DNA of 42,868 nucleotides from Cellvibrionaceae bacterium AOL6 (lineage in GTDB: Bacteria > Pseudomonadota > Gammaproteobacteria > Pseudomonadales > Cellvibrionaceae): contig NOXC01000025.1 in the NCBI GenBank assembly GCA_003265435.1, positions 1 through 42,868 on the forward strand, read 5' to 3'. How positions within the stretch are numbered: position 1 is the stretch's first letter; each line of letters opens with the position of its first letter. Below, piece by piece: positions 33,535 through 42,843 of this stretch. A program made the position numbers and the translations under genes. The notes below the pieces were generated by a model. It was given only the letters and a program-made list of their open reading frames with translations. It did not search any database and was not told the origin of the DNA.

Positions 33535-35702
33535 ATGTCATTGATGAAAAATTTGTGTCGTAGTATCTGTTTGGTCTTAGTGAGTGTTGCCTTGAGCCCG
33601 GCTTGGGCGGGATTTCTGGAAGGTCATCCTCGGCTGGTGATCACCAGCGAAGACGTACCTGCGATGAAAACGGCTATTCAGCAGTCTGGCCGTTTTCAGG
33701 ACGAATATCGCTCCACGCAAAAGCGTGTAGACGCACTATTAGAAGCGGAACACGACGTTCCTATGCCGAAAGATGCCGGCGGTGGCTATACGCACGAAAA
33801 GCACAAGCAGAACTACCGCTTGATGTACGAGGCGGGTGTGCTGTATCAGTTAAACGGCGACAAAAAATACGCAGCCTTTATTGAATCGATGCTGTTGGAA
33901 TATGCCGCGCTCTATCCTGGGCTCGAGCTTCATCCTGAGAAAAAAGGCAGCGCACCTGGGCGCCTTTTTTGGCAGAGTTTGAATGAGGCGGTGTGGCTTG
34001 TTTACACCATTCAGGCCTATGACTTGGTCTATGACGCGATCAGTCCGGAATCGCGCAACACCATTGAAAACGATTTGTTCGCGAATGTGGTGCAGTTTAT
34101 TGCCGACGACTCCCCACAAACCTTCGATAAAATCCATAATCACGGTACCTGGGCGGCAGCTGCCGTGGGTATGACGGGCTATGTTCTTGGGCGTCAGGAG
34201 TGGGTTGAGAAAGCCTTGCTGGGACTGGATAAGAGTGGCGAGGCGGGTTACCTGAAGCAGTTGCAAGATCTGTTTTCACCTGACGGGTACTACGCCGAAG
34301 GCCCGTACTATCAGCGCTACGCGATGATGCCCTTTTTGCTGTTTGCGAAATCCATCGACGTCAATGAACCGCAACGGAAGATTTTCGAATATCGAGATGG
34401 TGTGTTGGTGAAAGCCGTCAATACGACGCTTCAGTTGAGTTATAACGGCCTCTTTTCCCGTATAACGATGCAATCAAGAATAAAGGCATCGACACCATCG
34501 AGTTAGTCTACGGCGTTACCATGGCCTATGGCCTGACTCAGGATGAACATCTGCTGTCTATTGCGAAACGTCAGGACCAAACCTTACTGACGGGTGATGG
34601 GCTTAAAGTGGCCAAAGCACTGGATGCAGGAAAAGGAAAACCCTACGAGTTCCCGACGAAGGTGTATCTCGATGGCGCGAATGGCGATGAGGGTGCGCTC
34701 GTGGTGCTGCGAGAGGGTGACGATCGCAAAGGTACGGCGCTGATTTTCAAGGCGACGTCGCAAGGCATGGGGCATGGGCATTTCGATAAGCTGAATATTC
34801 AGCTTTATGACAACGGCAACGAAATTTTCAGCGATTATGGGGCAGCGCGCTTCTTAAACGTGGAATCGAAATTTGGTGGTCGCTATCTTCCTGAGAACAA
34901 CAGCTACGCCAAACAGAGTGTTGCGCACAATACCTTGGTCGTCGGCGGTGTGAGCCACTTTAAAGGCAAGGTAAAAACGGCTGAGCAGCACGCACCGGTG
35001 TTGACGCACTTCGTCAATGACGGCCAAGCTAAAATGGCAACGGCCGAAATCGACACGGCGTATGACGATGTTGTGTTCAGACGTACCGTAGGCTTGGTCA
35101 ATGTAGAAGGCTTTTCACGACCGCTTCTGCTCGATCTGCTCGAGGTCGAATCGGACTCTGAACACACTTATGATCTGCCTTTTCACTACCAAGGCCAGCC
35201 AATCGCGATCTCGTTTGATTATGAGGCGCGAACGCAAATGAACCCCTTGGGCGAAAAATATGGCTACCAGCATTTGTGGTTACGCGCCAAGGGTTCGCCG
35301 GCGGAGCCGAATTTAAGCGTTTCACTGTTGAACGGTTCTCGCTTCTATACTCATCACATGGCCACCCCTGAAGATGCTAGCGTCCTGTTTGTTCAGGCCG
35401 GTGCCAACGATCCGGACTTTAATCTCGTATCTGACGATGCCTATCTGGTGCGTGTCGCAGACGCTAAAAAGACAGTATTCGCCAGCGTGGTCGAAACGCA
35501 TGGGCTGTACGATCCTTCTAAAGAAATCACGCAAGAGAGCGAAGGTAAGGTCACCGGGGTGCGTGTGTCAGGAAAGAACGGAAAGTGGACGTTGACGCTC
35601 ACCTTGGCCAGCGGTGAAGAAAAAATTATCAATATCGAGCTTGGCAAGATGGGCAAGGCCAAGCCAGGAAAAATTCAAACGCTTAAATACTCATTGCGGT
35701 AG
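33535..35702 (+). pseudogene. Oligoalginate lyase, PL17, with an apparent one-base frameshift
   Basis: The first part (33535 to about 34455) has a signal peptide and the alpha-toroid lyase domain, with the N-H pair of I-H-N-H-G-T-W (about residues 202-203) and the Tyr-rich Y-Y-A-E-G-P-Y-Y-Q-R-Y segment, as in Alg17c. The second part is the heparinase II/III-like beta domain (G-M-G-H-G-H-F-D-K, S-V-A-H-N-T-L). Near 34453-34459 the frame breaks: one more T in the four-T run would read L-F-F-P-Y-N-D-A-I and continue without a stop to 35702, giving about 722 residues, the normal PL17 length. As sequenced, the first frame stops at 34506. PL17 enzymes cut oligoalginate to monomers. An ATG at 33544 is an alternative start. 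Confidence 0.9.
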
Positions 35703-35732
35703 TGACATCGCAGTAACATTACGGGGAGCACT

Positions 35733-36077
35733 ATGATTAGCAGCAAACATCTGATTCGAGACGAGGACATAGAACTCGAGGACATCGGCGGTGGTTTGAC
35801 ACGCAAAATTCTCGGCTATAACCACCAATTGATGTTGGTAAAGGTTTGGTTTGAGGAGGGTGCCATCGGCTATATTCATGAGCACTATCATGCTCAGTCC
35901 ACCTACGTGGAGAGTGGCGAGTTTGAAGTGACCGTCGGCGATGAAGTACAGACATTGAAGGCCGGTGACAGTTTTTTCATTCCACCGAACACCAAGCACG
36001 GTGCGGTGTGCAAAAAGGCGGGCACTTTGATTGATACCTTCAGTCCAGTTCGCGAAGACTTTCTGAAGGATTTTTAA
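35733..36077 (+). CDS. kdgF: KdgF-like cupin, unsaturated uronate linearising enzyme
   Basis: Single-domain cupin of 114 residues. The metal ligands are H49, H51 and Q55 in I-H-E-H-Y-H-A-Q-S plus H89 in P-N-T-K-H-G, the KdgF pattern. KdgF turns 4,5-unsaturated monouronates from lyases into the linear keto acid DEH. No signal peptide, so cytoplasmic. An ACGGGGAG ribosome-binding site precedes the ATG. The MFS gene starts two bases after its stop, so coupling is likely. Confidence 0.92.
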   Translation: MISSKHLIRDEDIELEDIGGGLTRKILGYNHQLMLVKVWFEEGAIGYIHEHYHAQSTYVESGEFEVTVGDEVQTLKAGDSFFIPPNTKHGAVCKKAGTLIDTFSPVREDFLKDF

Positions 36078-36079
36078 TC

Positions 36080-37351
36080 ATGAAAATGAAAAACCTCCGT
36101 TGGGCGATCATCATGCTGATCGCGGTGGCCACGGTGATCAATTACATCGATCGCACCGCCTTTGGCGTGATGTGGCCCGAAATATCAAAAGATCTGAATA
36201 TCGACAAAGCGGACTACGGTCTTATTTTGAACGCCTTTATGTTGGCGTACGCGTTTGGCCAGTCCGCATTCGGTAAAATCTTCGATGCGATTGGCGTGCG
36301 CCTCGGCTTCATTGTCGCGATCATCGTTTGGTCCGTTGGTACTTGTTTGCACGCATTGGCGTCTTCGGCGAGCTCGTTGTTGGCGTTTCGGGTCATTCTT
36401 GGCTTCGGTGAAGCGGGCCCTTGGCCAGGTGCAACGAAGTCGAATGCTGAATGGTTCCCTGTTAAAGAACGTGCACTCGCTCAAGGCATATTCAACTCTG
36501 GGGCCGCCATCGGTAACATTGTTTCAGCGCCTCTGATTTGGGTATTGTTTTCCGCCTTTGGTTGGAAAGCCACGTTCCTGATTGTAGGTGGTGTTGGCTT
36601 CCTCTGGATTATTCCCTGGATGATTTTGTACAAGTCCGGTCCCGAGACGCATCCTTGGCTCACAGATGAAGAGCGTGACTATATCCTCAAAGGGAAAAAT
36701 AGTAGTGAGGGTGAGGCTAAAGAAGAGTACGTCCCAAGCTGGTTCTCTCTGCTGAAGTTCCGTCAAACTTGGAGTGTGCTCGGCGCGCGCTTTTTCATCG
36801 AGCCCATTTGGTGGCTGTTTGTCGGCTGGTTGCCAATTTACCTGTTCGAGAAATTTAATTTCCAAGTAAAAGACATCGGTATGTTCGGATGGATGCCTTA
36901 CGTCGGCGCGGCAGCGGGCGCGCTGTTTGGCGGCTGGTTGAGCGGTGTGCTCTTGCGTCGAGGTGTCAGTGTCGGATTGGTGCGTAAAGGTGTGGTGACG
37001 CTTGGCGTGGCATTTATTCTGCCGAGTATGATTTTTGCGAGCTCGGCGTCGAGTCCCGCATTAGCGATCGCCTTAATTACTCTGGTGCTGTTTGGATTCC
37101 AGACGGCGATTGGCAGTATTCAAACCCTGCCCAGTGATTTCTTTTCGGGTAAAACGGTGGGGTCTGTTGCTGGTTTAGGCGGCACTGTGGGTCTGATCAG
37201 TGTGATGGCCGTGAACTTCTTGGTGCCGGTGATGACGGAAGGCGGAAACTACGTGTCTGTCTTCATTCTGGGCGCCGCTTTCATGCCATTCCTGTTGTTC
37301 TTCGTCTGGGTCGTTGCAGGCCGCGTCGAAACGGTTCGCAAGGAGTCCTGA
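36080..37351 (+). CDS. MFS transporter, hexuronate/DEH family
   Basis: Protein of 423 residues with 12 hydrophobic helices and the anion:cation-symporter hallmarks: N-Y-I-D-R-T-A-F-G-V in helix 1, G-F-G-E-A-G-P-W-P-G-A-T-K in the helix 4 region, and a cytoplasmic loop near residue 210. ExuT-like members carry hexuronates; here unsaturated monouronate or DEH from periplasmic alginate breakdown is the probable cargo. GAAGGA inside the end of kdgF is its ribosome-binding site. Its stop overlaps the kdgK start by one base (TGATG). Confidence 0.92.
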   Translation: MKMKNLRWAIIMLIAVATVINYIDRTAFGVMWPEISKDLNIDKADYGLILNAFMLAYAFGQSAFGKIFDAIGVRLGFIVAIIVWSVGTCLHALASSASSLLAFRVILGFGEAGPWPGATKSNAEWFPVKERALAQGIFNSGAAIGNIVSAPLIWVLFSAFGWKATFLIVGGVGFLWIIPWMILYKSGPETHPWLTDEERDYILKGKNSSEGEAKEEYVPSWFSLLKFRQTWSVLGARFFIEPIWWLFVGWLPIYLFEKFNFQVKDIGMFGWMPYVGAAAGALFGGWLSGVLLRRGVSVGLVRKGVVTLGVAFILPSMIFASSASSPALAIALITLVLFGFQTAIGSIQTLPSDFFSGKTVGSVAGLGGTVGLISVMAVNFLVPVMTEGGNYVSVFILGAAFMPFLLFFVWVVAGRVETVRKES

Positions 37352-38286
37352 TGTCGGAAGTCGTTGTAATCGGTGAGTGCATGATCGAGCTGTTGGATGA
37401 CGGCTCAGTGATGCGCAGGTCGTACGCCGGTGATGTGTATAACACGGCGGTGTACTTGAAGTACGCTTCTCCCGCTACACCCGTCAGCATTATGACGGGA
37501 GTAGGAGATGACGCGTTCAGTCAAGAAATGCTCGATACCTTTCAGCGGCATCGCCTGGGGATAGAGCGCGTTGCGATCAACCCCAATCGCGTGCCCGGCA
37601 TTTATGCTGTGCAAACAGATGACGCGGGTGAGCGCAGCTTTATGTACTGGCGCTCTGAATCCGCGGCGCGCACCCTGTTTGAGTATCTCAAGCCGGAGCA
37701 ACGTTCCAGGTGCTCGGATATCGGGTATTGCTTTATTTCGGGTATCTCGTTGGCGATTCTCGAAAAAGAGAGTTTGGAGCAGTGTTTTGCGTTTCTGCGT
37801 GAGGCAAGAAAACAGGGTGCCAAGGTGGTCTTCGACCCCAATTATCGCGCCCGGCTCTGGTCTTCGGTGGATGAGGCGAGAACGGTGTTTAATCGTATGC
37901 TCGAGATCACGGATTTATTTATGCCAGGTCTGGAAGAGCTGCAAACGCTTTGGGATGCGAATTCCATGCTTGAATTCCTGCGCCACCTCGATGCGAAGCC
38001 GGTGTCCGAGATCGTATTAAAAAATGGTCCCGAAGACGTCCGATATTGGCAGCGTGGCGCCGAGTTAGAAACTGTCAAAATTACGCCGGCAGACACGGTC
38101 GTTGATACGACCTCTGCGGGCGATGCCTTTAATGGCGGTTTTCTGGCAGCGAGAGTGCGGGGCTTGAGCCCTGTCGAGAGTATCAAAGCTGGCGCCAAAA
38201 TCTCTGCCGAAGTCATACAGCATCGTGGCGCGATTATGCCCCAGCATCGTTTAAACGCGTTGTCGGGAGAGGTCTTCGCCGAATAG
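37351..38286 (+). CDS. kdgK: 2-keto-3-deoxygluconate kinase (PfkB family)
   Basis: Protein of 311 residues that phosphorylates KDG to KDPG with ATP. PfkB features are the N-terminal G-E-C-M-I-E-L, a substrate-binding Y-A-G-D-V-Y-N-T-A-V-Y-L segment (about 25-38), F-D-P-N-Y-R, and the C-terminal D-T-T-S-A-G-D-A-F-N-G-G-F signature with the catalytic Asp. It is translationally coupled to the transporter gene upstream and precedes eda, its pathway successor. Confidence 0.94.
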   Translation: MSEVVVIGECMIELLDDGSVMRRSYAGDVYNTAVYLKYASPATPVSIMTGVGDDAFSQEMLDTFQRHRLGIERVAINPNRVPGIYAVQTDDAGERSFMYWRSESAARTLFEYLKPEQRSRCSDIGYCFISGISLAILEKESLEQCFAFLREARKQGAKVVFDPNYRARLWSSVDEARTVFNRMLEITDLFMPGLEELQTLWDANSMLEFLRHLDAKPVSEIVLKNGPEDVRYWQRGAELETVKITPADTVVDTTSAGDAFNGGFLAARVRGLSPVESIKAGAKISAEVIQHRGAIMPQHRLNALSGEVFAE

Positions 38287-38306
38287 GCGAGTTGGAATGA
38301 ATAGCT

Positions 38307-38324
38307 ATTGGTAACCACGCCAAT
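38307..38324. promoter_or_regulatory. Weak GntR-operator-like sequence upstream of eda
   Basis: ATTGG and CCAAT half-sites again face each other, but eight bases apart instead of five, and a GGTAACC palindrome lies inside. It lies in the 74-base gap between kdgK and eda and may mark a second control point. Confidence 0.3.
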
Positions 38325-38360
38325 CATCTACTACGCTTTTTACAGGATTTAGGTATTACC

Positions 38361-38981
38361 ATGTCGACATTTACTGCTTTGATGAATGGGCAAAAAGTCC
38401 TTCCTCTAATTCAGGCTTCTTCGGTAGAAGAGGGACTGGCTATTGGAAAGGCAATGGAAGCAGCAGGCCTGCGCCTGGTTGAAGTTGTGCTTAGAACACC
38501 CGCCTCTTTAGACGTGCTGAGCGCACTCAAGCAAGAGTGCCCTGACGTAACGGTAGGTGCGGGTACTGTCTATAACACAGAGATTTTAACGTCGGCACTC
38601 GACGCTGGGGCGGATTTTATTGTGTCGCCAAGTGTCACGGAGCGTTTACTTTCTGCGATGAAAGAAAGTGGCGTGCTATGCCTCCCCGGCGTGTCTAAGC
38701 CCTCGGATATCGCATTGGCTCTGGAGCACGGCTTCCAGGAATTAAAGTTATTCCCGGCCGAGTTGTCCGGTGGTGTGAGTTTTCTCAAGGCAATGGGCGC
38801 GGTATTTTCTTCGGTACGTTTTTGCCCTACTGGTGGCGTTGGGCCTGCAAACCGGAAAGAGTATCTGTCCTTGTCGAATGTGGTTGCGGTTGGTGGCTCA
38901 TGGGTGAGCCCTGCCAAAGCGGTAAACGAGAAAGATTGGAAGGCGATTGAACAATTATGCAGGGAAGCCAACATCGCATAA
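38361..38981 (+). CDS. eda: KDPG (2-keto-3-deoxy-6-phosphogluconate) aldolase
   Basis: Protein of 206 residues, a class I aldolase splitting KDPG into pyruvate and glyceraldehyde-3-phosphate. The L-V-E-V-V-L-R-T-P strand has the catalytic Glu, E-L-K-L-F-P-A-E the Schiff-base Lys, and F-C-P-T-G-G-V the phosphate-binding loop. It closes the alginate pathway. The gap from kdgK is longer than the other operon gaps, so a separate promoter is possible. Confidence 0.95.
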   Translation: MSTFTALMNGQKVLPLIQASSVEEGLAIGKAMEAAGLRLVEVVLRTPASLDVLSALKQECPDVTVGAGTVYNTEILTSALDAGADFIVSPSVTERLLSAMKESGVLCLPGVSKPSDIALALEHGFQELKLFPAELSGGVSFLKAMGAVFSSVRFCPTGGVGPANRKEYLSLSNVVAVGGSWVSPAKAVNEKDWKAIEQLCREANIA

Positions 38982-39026
38982 TGACCTGTGCGCGACGTGT
39001 TCGCGCACTGCGGAGCCCTCTATATT

Positions 39027-39869
39027 ATGATACGTTCTCTGATAATTATTTTAATAACTATTTTAAGTATCCAAAGCCATGCCGATACGATCACGATCGG
39101 TAAGGTGCAGGGTGAGAAAGAAGAACTGATCCGATCGATTTTGGCCTTGGCCTTGGACAAGGCTTCTCCCGCAACAACCTTAAAAGAACTCGAATATGTG
39201 GTGCCTGAAGGGCGCCTGTTGACCGAAACGAACTCAGGCAAATTGGATGTTATGTGGGCGGGTTCCTCCGCGACACTTGACGAAAGCTTGCTTGCCGTTC
39301 GTATTCCACTTCTGAAAGGCATGTTGGGTCATCGTATTTTTATCATACGTGGTGATGACCAGGACTTGCTTGCCGATGTCAAAAACCTCAGTGACCTGAA
39401 ACAATTTAAAGCGGGCATGGGGCGTCATTGGGGCTCTACCAAAGTACTGCAGGAAGCCGGTTTGCCAGTTGTCACATCGGTCAAGTACGACAGCCTCTTT
39501 CATATGTTGGATGGCGATCGTTTCGATTATTTCCCACGTGCGCTGCATGAGCCTTGGGGCGAGGTGCAAAAGCACAGTGATCTTGACCTTGGCGTTGATT
39601 CGCACGTGATGCTGATCTATCCCTATGCGATGTATTTTTACGTCCGTAAAGACAACACCGCGCTGCATGCGCGATTGACGGCGGGCTTGGAAGAAGCCAT
39701 TGCGGATGGCAGCTTCGATCAGTTGTTTTTCAGTAACCCGATGGTACGGCAAGCGGTTGACCGCACCGGGTTTAAGAATCGGGTTGTGATTCGCCTGCCT
39801 AACAGTGCAATGCATCCCGATACACCAGTGGATAGGCCAGAGTTGTGGTTGGACGTGTCTAACTTGTAA
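39027..39869 (+). CDS. Periplasmic solute-binding-like protein at the end of the alginate operon
   Basis: Protein of 280 residues with a signal peptide (about 1-19, S-H-A-D) and a type II periplasmic-binding fold like the amino-acid-binding SBP family 3. Markers are T-I-T-I-G-K-V, L-D-V-M-W-A-G-S-S-A, a hinge region with G-M-G-R-H-W-G-S-T-K, and a Y-A-M-Y-F-Y-V-R-K-D strand. No permease or ATPase genes adjoin it, so it may be a sensor or scavenger and not a classical ABC subunit. I chose the ATG at 39027 because it starts the signal peptide with GGAG upstream; the open frame begins at 38988. The ligand is unknown. Confidence 0.8.
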   Translation: MIRSLIIILITILSIQSHADTITIGKVQGEKEELIRSILALALDKASPATTLKELEYVVPEGRLLTETNSGKLDVMWAGSSATLDESLLAVRIPLLKGMLGHRIFIIRGDDQDLLADVKNLSDLKQFKAGMGRHWGSTKVLQEAGLPVVTSVKYDSLFHMLDGDRFDYFPRALHEPWGEVQKHSDLDLGVDSHVMLIYPYAMYFYVRKDNTALHARLTAGLEEAIADGSFDQLFFSNPMVRQAVDRTGFKNRVVIRLPNSAMHPDTPVDRPELWLDVSNL

Positions 39870-39871
39870 TA

Positions 39872-39899
39872 AAAAACGGCGCTGAAAGGCGCCGTTTTT
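39872..39899. terminator. Bidirectional terminator
   Basis: A perfect 11-bp stem (39872-39882 with 39889-39899) with A and T runs on both sides lies between the convergent binding-protein and GntP genes, and so can end both transcripts. Confidence 0.92.
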
Positions 39900-39921
39900 G
39901 TTTCCGATTCATGTTGATCGC

Positions 39922-41232
39922 CTAGATAAATACATCCAATACAAGCACGGCCGCCAATCCCGTCACACCGACGATGGTTTCCATGACCGTCCATGATTTG
40001 AACGTATCTTTGATGCTCAGGTTGAAGTATTCCTTATACATCCAGAAGCCCGAATCGTTGACGTGAGAGCACATCAAACTTCCGGCACCGACCGCGAGCA
40101 CCAGGAGGTTGGGATCTACGTGACCATTGAGTGCAAGCGGAGCAACAATGCCAGCGGCGGTCAAGCCTGCGACAGTTGCACTGCCTAAGCAAATACGTAT
40201 GACCGTGGCGACGAGCCAAGCGAGGATCAGTGGGTGTACGTCCACGCCGGTCATCAGCTCGCCCAGTTGCGCACTGACGCCGCTATCAATAAACACCTGC
40301 TTCAGGGTCCCTGCACCGGCAATAATCAGTAGGATGACGGCAATGTCCTTCACGGCGTCTGCGTAGAGTGACATCACTTCATTCATAGACTTTCCTCGGT
40401 TTAACCCGAGCGAGACAGTGGCCACAGCGAGGGAGAGCATCATCACGATGTTGGCATTGCCAAAGAAGCTGAGCGCGGCACCGGGCTTGTCTGTGTCATT
40501 GAATGCAGGAATGGCGGCGGAAGCGGCGATTAGGACCACGGGCAGCAGTGCAGTGGCAAAGGCATTGAACGTGGAGGGCAGGGCGTCGTCATCCCGGGAT
40601 TCCACATGGAAAATACTCAGTGGGCTGCTCTCGATCCCCTTTAAAAACCGGCTGAACACGGGACCGGCCAACACCATTGCCGGGATCGCGACAATTATGC
40701 CGTAAACAAGCGTTGTACCCATATCCGCTCCAAACTGGGGGACGAGGGCCGTAGGGGACGGATGGGGAGGTAAAAAACCGTGCGTGACCGACAGGGCCGC
40801 GAGTAAAGGAATACCGAGATACACCGCCGGCAGTCGGCTCTGATACATCACGGAGAAGACCAGTGGCACCAACAGCACGAAGCCCACGTTGTAAAACAAG
40901 GGGATGCCAACAATAAAGCCGGTCAACATCAGCGCCCAAGTGACATAGCGCGGCCCGCAGACCCGCATCAGAACTGTCGCAATTTTCTGCGCAGCCCCAC
41001 TCTGCGCCACCAACTTACCAAACATCGCGCCGAGGCACAGCACAATGGTCAGACCGCCCAAGGTGTTACCCAGACCGTTCTGCAGGGAATCGGGGATGCG
41101 ATCCAAGGGAATACCCAGCATGATCGCGCCCGCAATCGCACTGATCAAAAACGCGAGAAAGGGGTGCAGACGCAACGCGCTGATCAGCACGATCAAAATC
41201 GCCAGCGTAGCAAAGACGGCAAGAAGCTCCAT
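39922..41232 (-). CDS. GntP-family gluconate/sugar-acid permease
   Basis: Inner-membrane permease of 436 residues with 12-14 hydrophobic segments. Family marks are G-L-G-N-T-L-G-G-L, P-L-F-Y-N-V-G-F-V-L-L-V-P-L, L-P-P-H-P-S-P, and C-S-H-V-N-D-S-G-F-W near the C-terminus. GntP proteins import gluconate and related sugar acids with protons; beside an alginate locus KDG or another uronate derivative is plausible. I chose the ATG at 41232 (M-E-L-L-A-V-F); a GTG at 41271 adds 13 polar residues. It is convergent with the alginate operon, and no GntR-type operator was seen upstream. Confidence 0.92.
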   Translation of the reverse strand: MELLAVFATLAILIVLISALRLHPFLAFLISAIAGAIMLGIPLDRIPDSLQNGLGNTLGGLTIVLCLGAMFGKLVAQSGAAQKIATVLMRVCGPRYVTWALMLTGFIVGIPLFYNVGFVLLVPLVFSVMYQSRLPAVYLGIPLLAALSVTHGFLPPHPSPTALVPQFGADMGTTLVYGIIVAIPAMVLAGPVFSRFLKGIESSPLSIFHVESRDDDALPSTFNAFATALLPVVLIAASAAIPAFNDTDKPGAALSFFGNANIVMMLSLAVATVSLGLNRGKSMNEVMSLYADAVKDIAVILLIIAGAGTLKQVFIDSGVSAQLGELMTGVDVHPLILAWLVATVIRICLGSATVAGLTAAGIVAPLALNGHVDPNLLVLAVGAGSLMCSHVNDSGFWMYKEYFNLSIKDTFKSWTVMETIVGVTGLAAVLVLDVFI

Positions 41233-41325
41233 AGCGCAGGACTCATCCAATTTTTTGTTATTGTCGAACACTATTTAAACACAACTATGACGTCAAATGA
41301 TAGCGCTACCAGCTGGCACTCTCTT

Positions 41326-41385
41326 ACGTATCCATTGGGGTCAGACCCCACCGTATACGTCGGGGTCTGACCCCAATGGATACGT
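41326..41385. repeat. Long perfect palindromic repeat, REP/BIME-like, copy 2
   Basis: Two 24-base arms (41326-41349 and 41362-41385) pair perfectly around a 12-base loop. It shares the GGGGTCAGACCCC core and overall plan of 26061-26124, but differs at paired positions so that pairing is kept. It lies between the divergent GntP and DegQ-like genes. Confidence 0.9.
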
Positions 41386-41467
41386 TGTTGTCGTCGAACT
41401 TGATTTTTGAACCTTAGCCCTAAAATTTGGGTCAAAGCCCCGTTCTTAATACGCAGGAGAAAATTGC

Positions 41468-42820
41468 ATGCAGAAAGTCTTGATTGGACTGGTATTTCTG
41501 GTAGCGAGTGGCCTGAGTCACGCGGCGCTGCCGACTTCGGATTCGCAGGGGAGCTCCCTGCCCACGTTGGCGCCGATGTTGAAAGAGGTGAATCCCGCTG
41601 TGGTCAATATCGCGACCTTCTCTACCCGCCAGCAAGCCTATAACCCCTTGTTGAATGACCCCTTTTTCCGTCACTTCTTTGGGGAGCCGCCGCAACAGCA
41701 GCAACAGCGCCCACAAAAGCGGCAGCAGAGTGCCGGCTCAGGGGTGATCGTCGATGCGAAGAACGGGGTGGTGATCACCAATTATCACGTCATCAAAGAA
41801 GCCGATGAGGTGCAGGTGCAGTTGGTGGATGGTCGTTTTTATGAAGCCGAAGTGAAAGGCTCTGATCCAGAACTGGATATCGCGATTCTGGAAATCGATG
41901 CGGAAGATCTTGTTGAAGTGCCACTCGCCGACTCCGATGCCTTGCAAGTAGGGGATTTTGTTGTCGCCATCGGCAACCCCTTCGGTTTGGGCCAAACTGT
42001 GACAACCGGTATCGTCAGCGCACTGGGACGCACCGGGCTGGGTATCGAAGGCTATGAAGATTTTATTCAAACCGACGCATCGATTAACCCTGGGAATTCA
42101 GGCGGTGCGCTCGTCAATCTGCGCGGAGAGTTGGTTGGTATTAACACCGCAATCATTTCCCCTGCGGGCGGTAACGTCGGTATCGGTTTTGCTATCCCCA
42201 TCAATATGGCACGGGTCAGTATGGAGCAGATACTTGATTCCGGCGAAGTGAAGCGCGGTCAGATTGGTGTGGGTATTCAGGACATCACGCCCGATCTTCA
42301 AAAAGCCTTCGACCTCAAAAACGGTCAGCAGGGCGTGTTAATTACCGGAGTGTTCGATGATACGCCGGCAAAAGATGCAGGCCTTGAGCCGGGTGATATC
42401 ATCATCGCCATCGACGGGGTCGATACCAAGTCTTCCTCTCAACTCCGCTCGCAAATTGGCGTTAAGAAAATCGGAGATACCGTAAAGGTCACGGTCATCC
42501 GTGACGGTAAAAACCGAAACTTTAAAGTCAAAGTCGGTGAGCCTATGGGGGCCGCTTCCATGCCGGGTGGTGTGCATCCACTGCTTGAAGGCGCGAGCTT
42601 CGAAAACAACAAAGATGGTGAAGGCGTTGTGGTCAATCAGCTTGCGCCCACATCGAGCCTCGCGTACAGCGGCGTACGGCCCGGAGACATCATCTACAGT
42701 GTAAACCGCCGTAAGGTGAACAGTGTGGACGACCTTTACGCCAATGTCAGCGACTCTGACAAACAACTCCTCCTGCGCATTATCCGCAACGGCCGCTCCT
42801 TCTTCGCCGTAGTCAAATAA
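41468..42820 (+). CDS. degQ: Do-like periplasmic serine protease (DegQ/MucD family)
   Basis: Protein of 450 residues with a signal peptide (1-20), a trypsin-like domain (about 35-235) and two PDZ domains (about 260-350 and 370-450). The catalytic triad is H107 (T-N-Y-H-V), D137 (L-D-I-A-I-L) and S211 (G-N-S-G-G-A). A Gln-rich stretch at 76-87 lies in the LA loop. It degrades or refolds damaged periplasmic proteins. MucD in Pseudomonas also affects alginate production; no such link is implied here. It stands alone after a palindromic repeat, with AGGAG before the ATG. Confidence 0.95.
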   Translation: MQKVLIGLVFLVASGLSHAALPTSDSQGSSLPTLAPMLKEVNPAVVNIATFSTRQQAYNPLLNDPFFRHFFGEPPQQQQQRPQKRQQSAGSGVIVDAKNGVVITNYHVIKEADEVQVQLVDGRFYEAEVKGSDPELDIAILEIDAEDLVEVPLADSDALQVGDFVVAIGNPFGLGQTVTTGIVSALGRTGLGIEGYEDFIQTDASINPGNSGGALVNLRGELVGINTAIISPAGGNVGIGFAIPINMARVSMEQILDSGEVKRGQIGVGIQDITPDLQKAFDLKNGQQGVLITGVFDDTPAKDAGLEPGDIIIAIDGVDTKSSSQLRSQIGVKKIGDTVKVTVIRDGKNRNFKVKVGEPMGAASMPGGVHPLLEGASFENNKDGEGVVVNQLAPTSSLAYSGVRPGDIIYSVNRRKVNSVDDLYANVSDSDKQLLLRIIRNGRSFFAVVK

Positions 42821-42843
42821 CGCATACGATGGGGTCAGACCCA
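42820..42843. repeat. Partial, diverged copy 3 of the palindromic repeat
   Basis: After the protease stop the sequence ACGCATACGATGGGG and then TCAGACCC matches one arm of the two full palindromes. No complementary arm is seen before the window ends, so it is a solo arm or is cut by the window edge. Confidence 0.6.

Noticed and set aside
33535-35702. Two separate genes, a PL17-like protein and a heparinase-like protein
   Set aside because: The 34456-34520 DNA encodes the expected PL17 linking sequence in the second frame upstream of its first Met, so one gene with an indel explains the data better.
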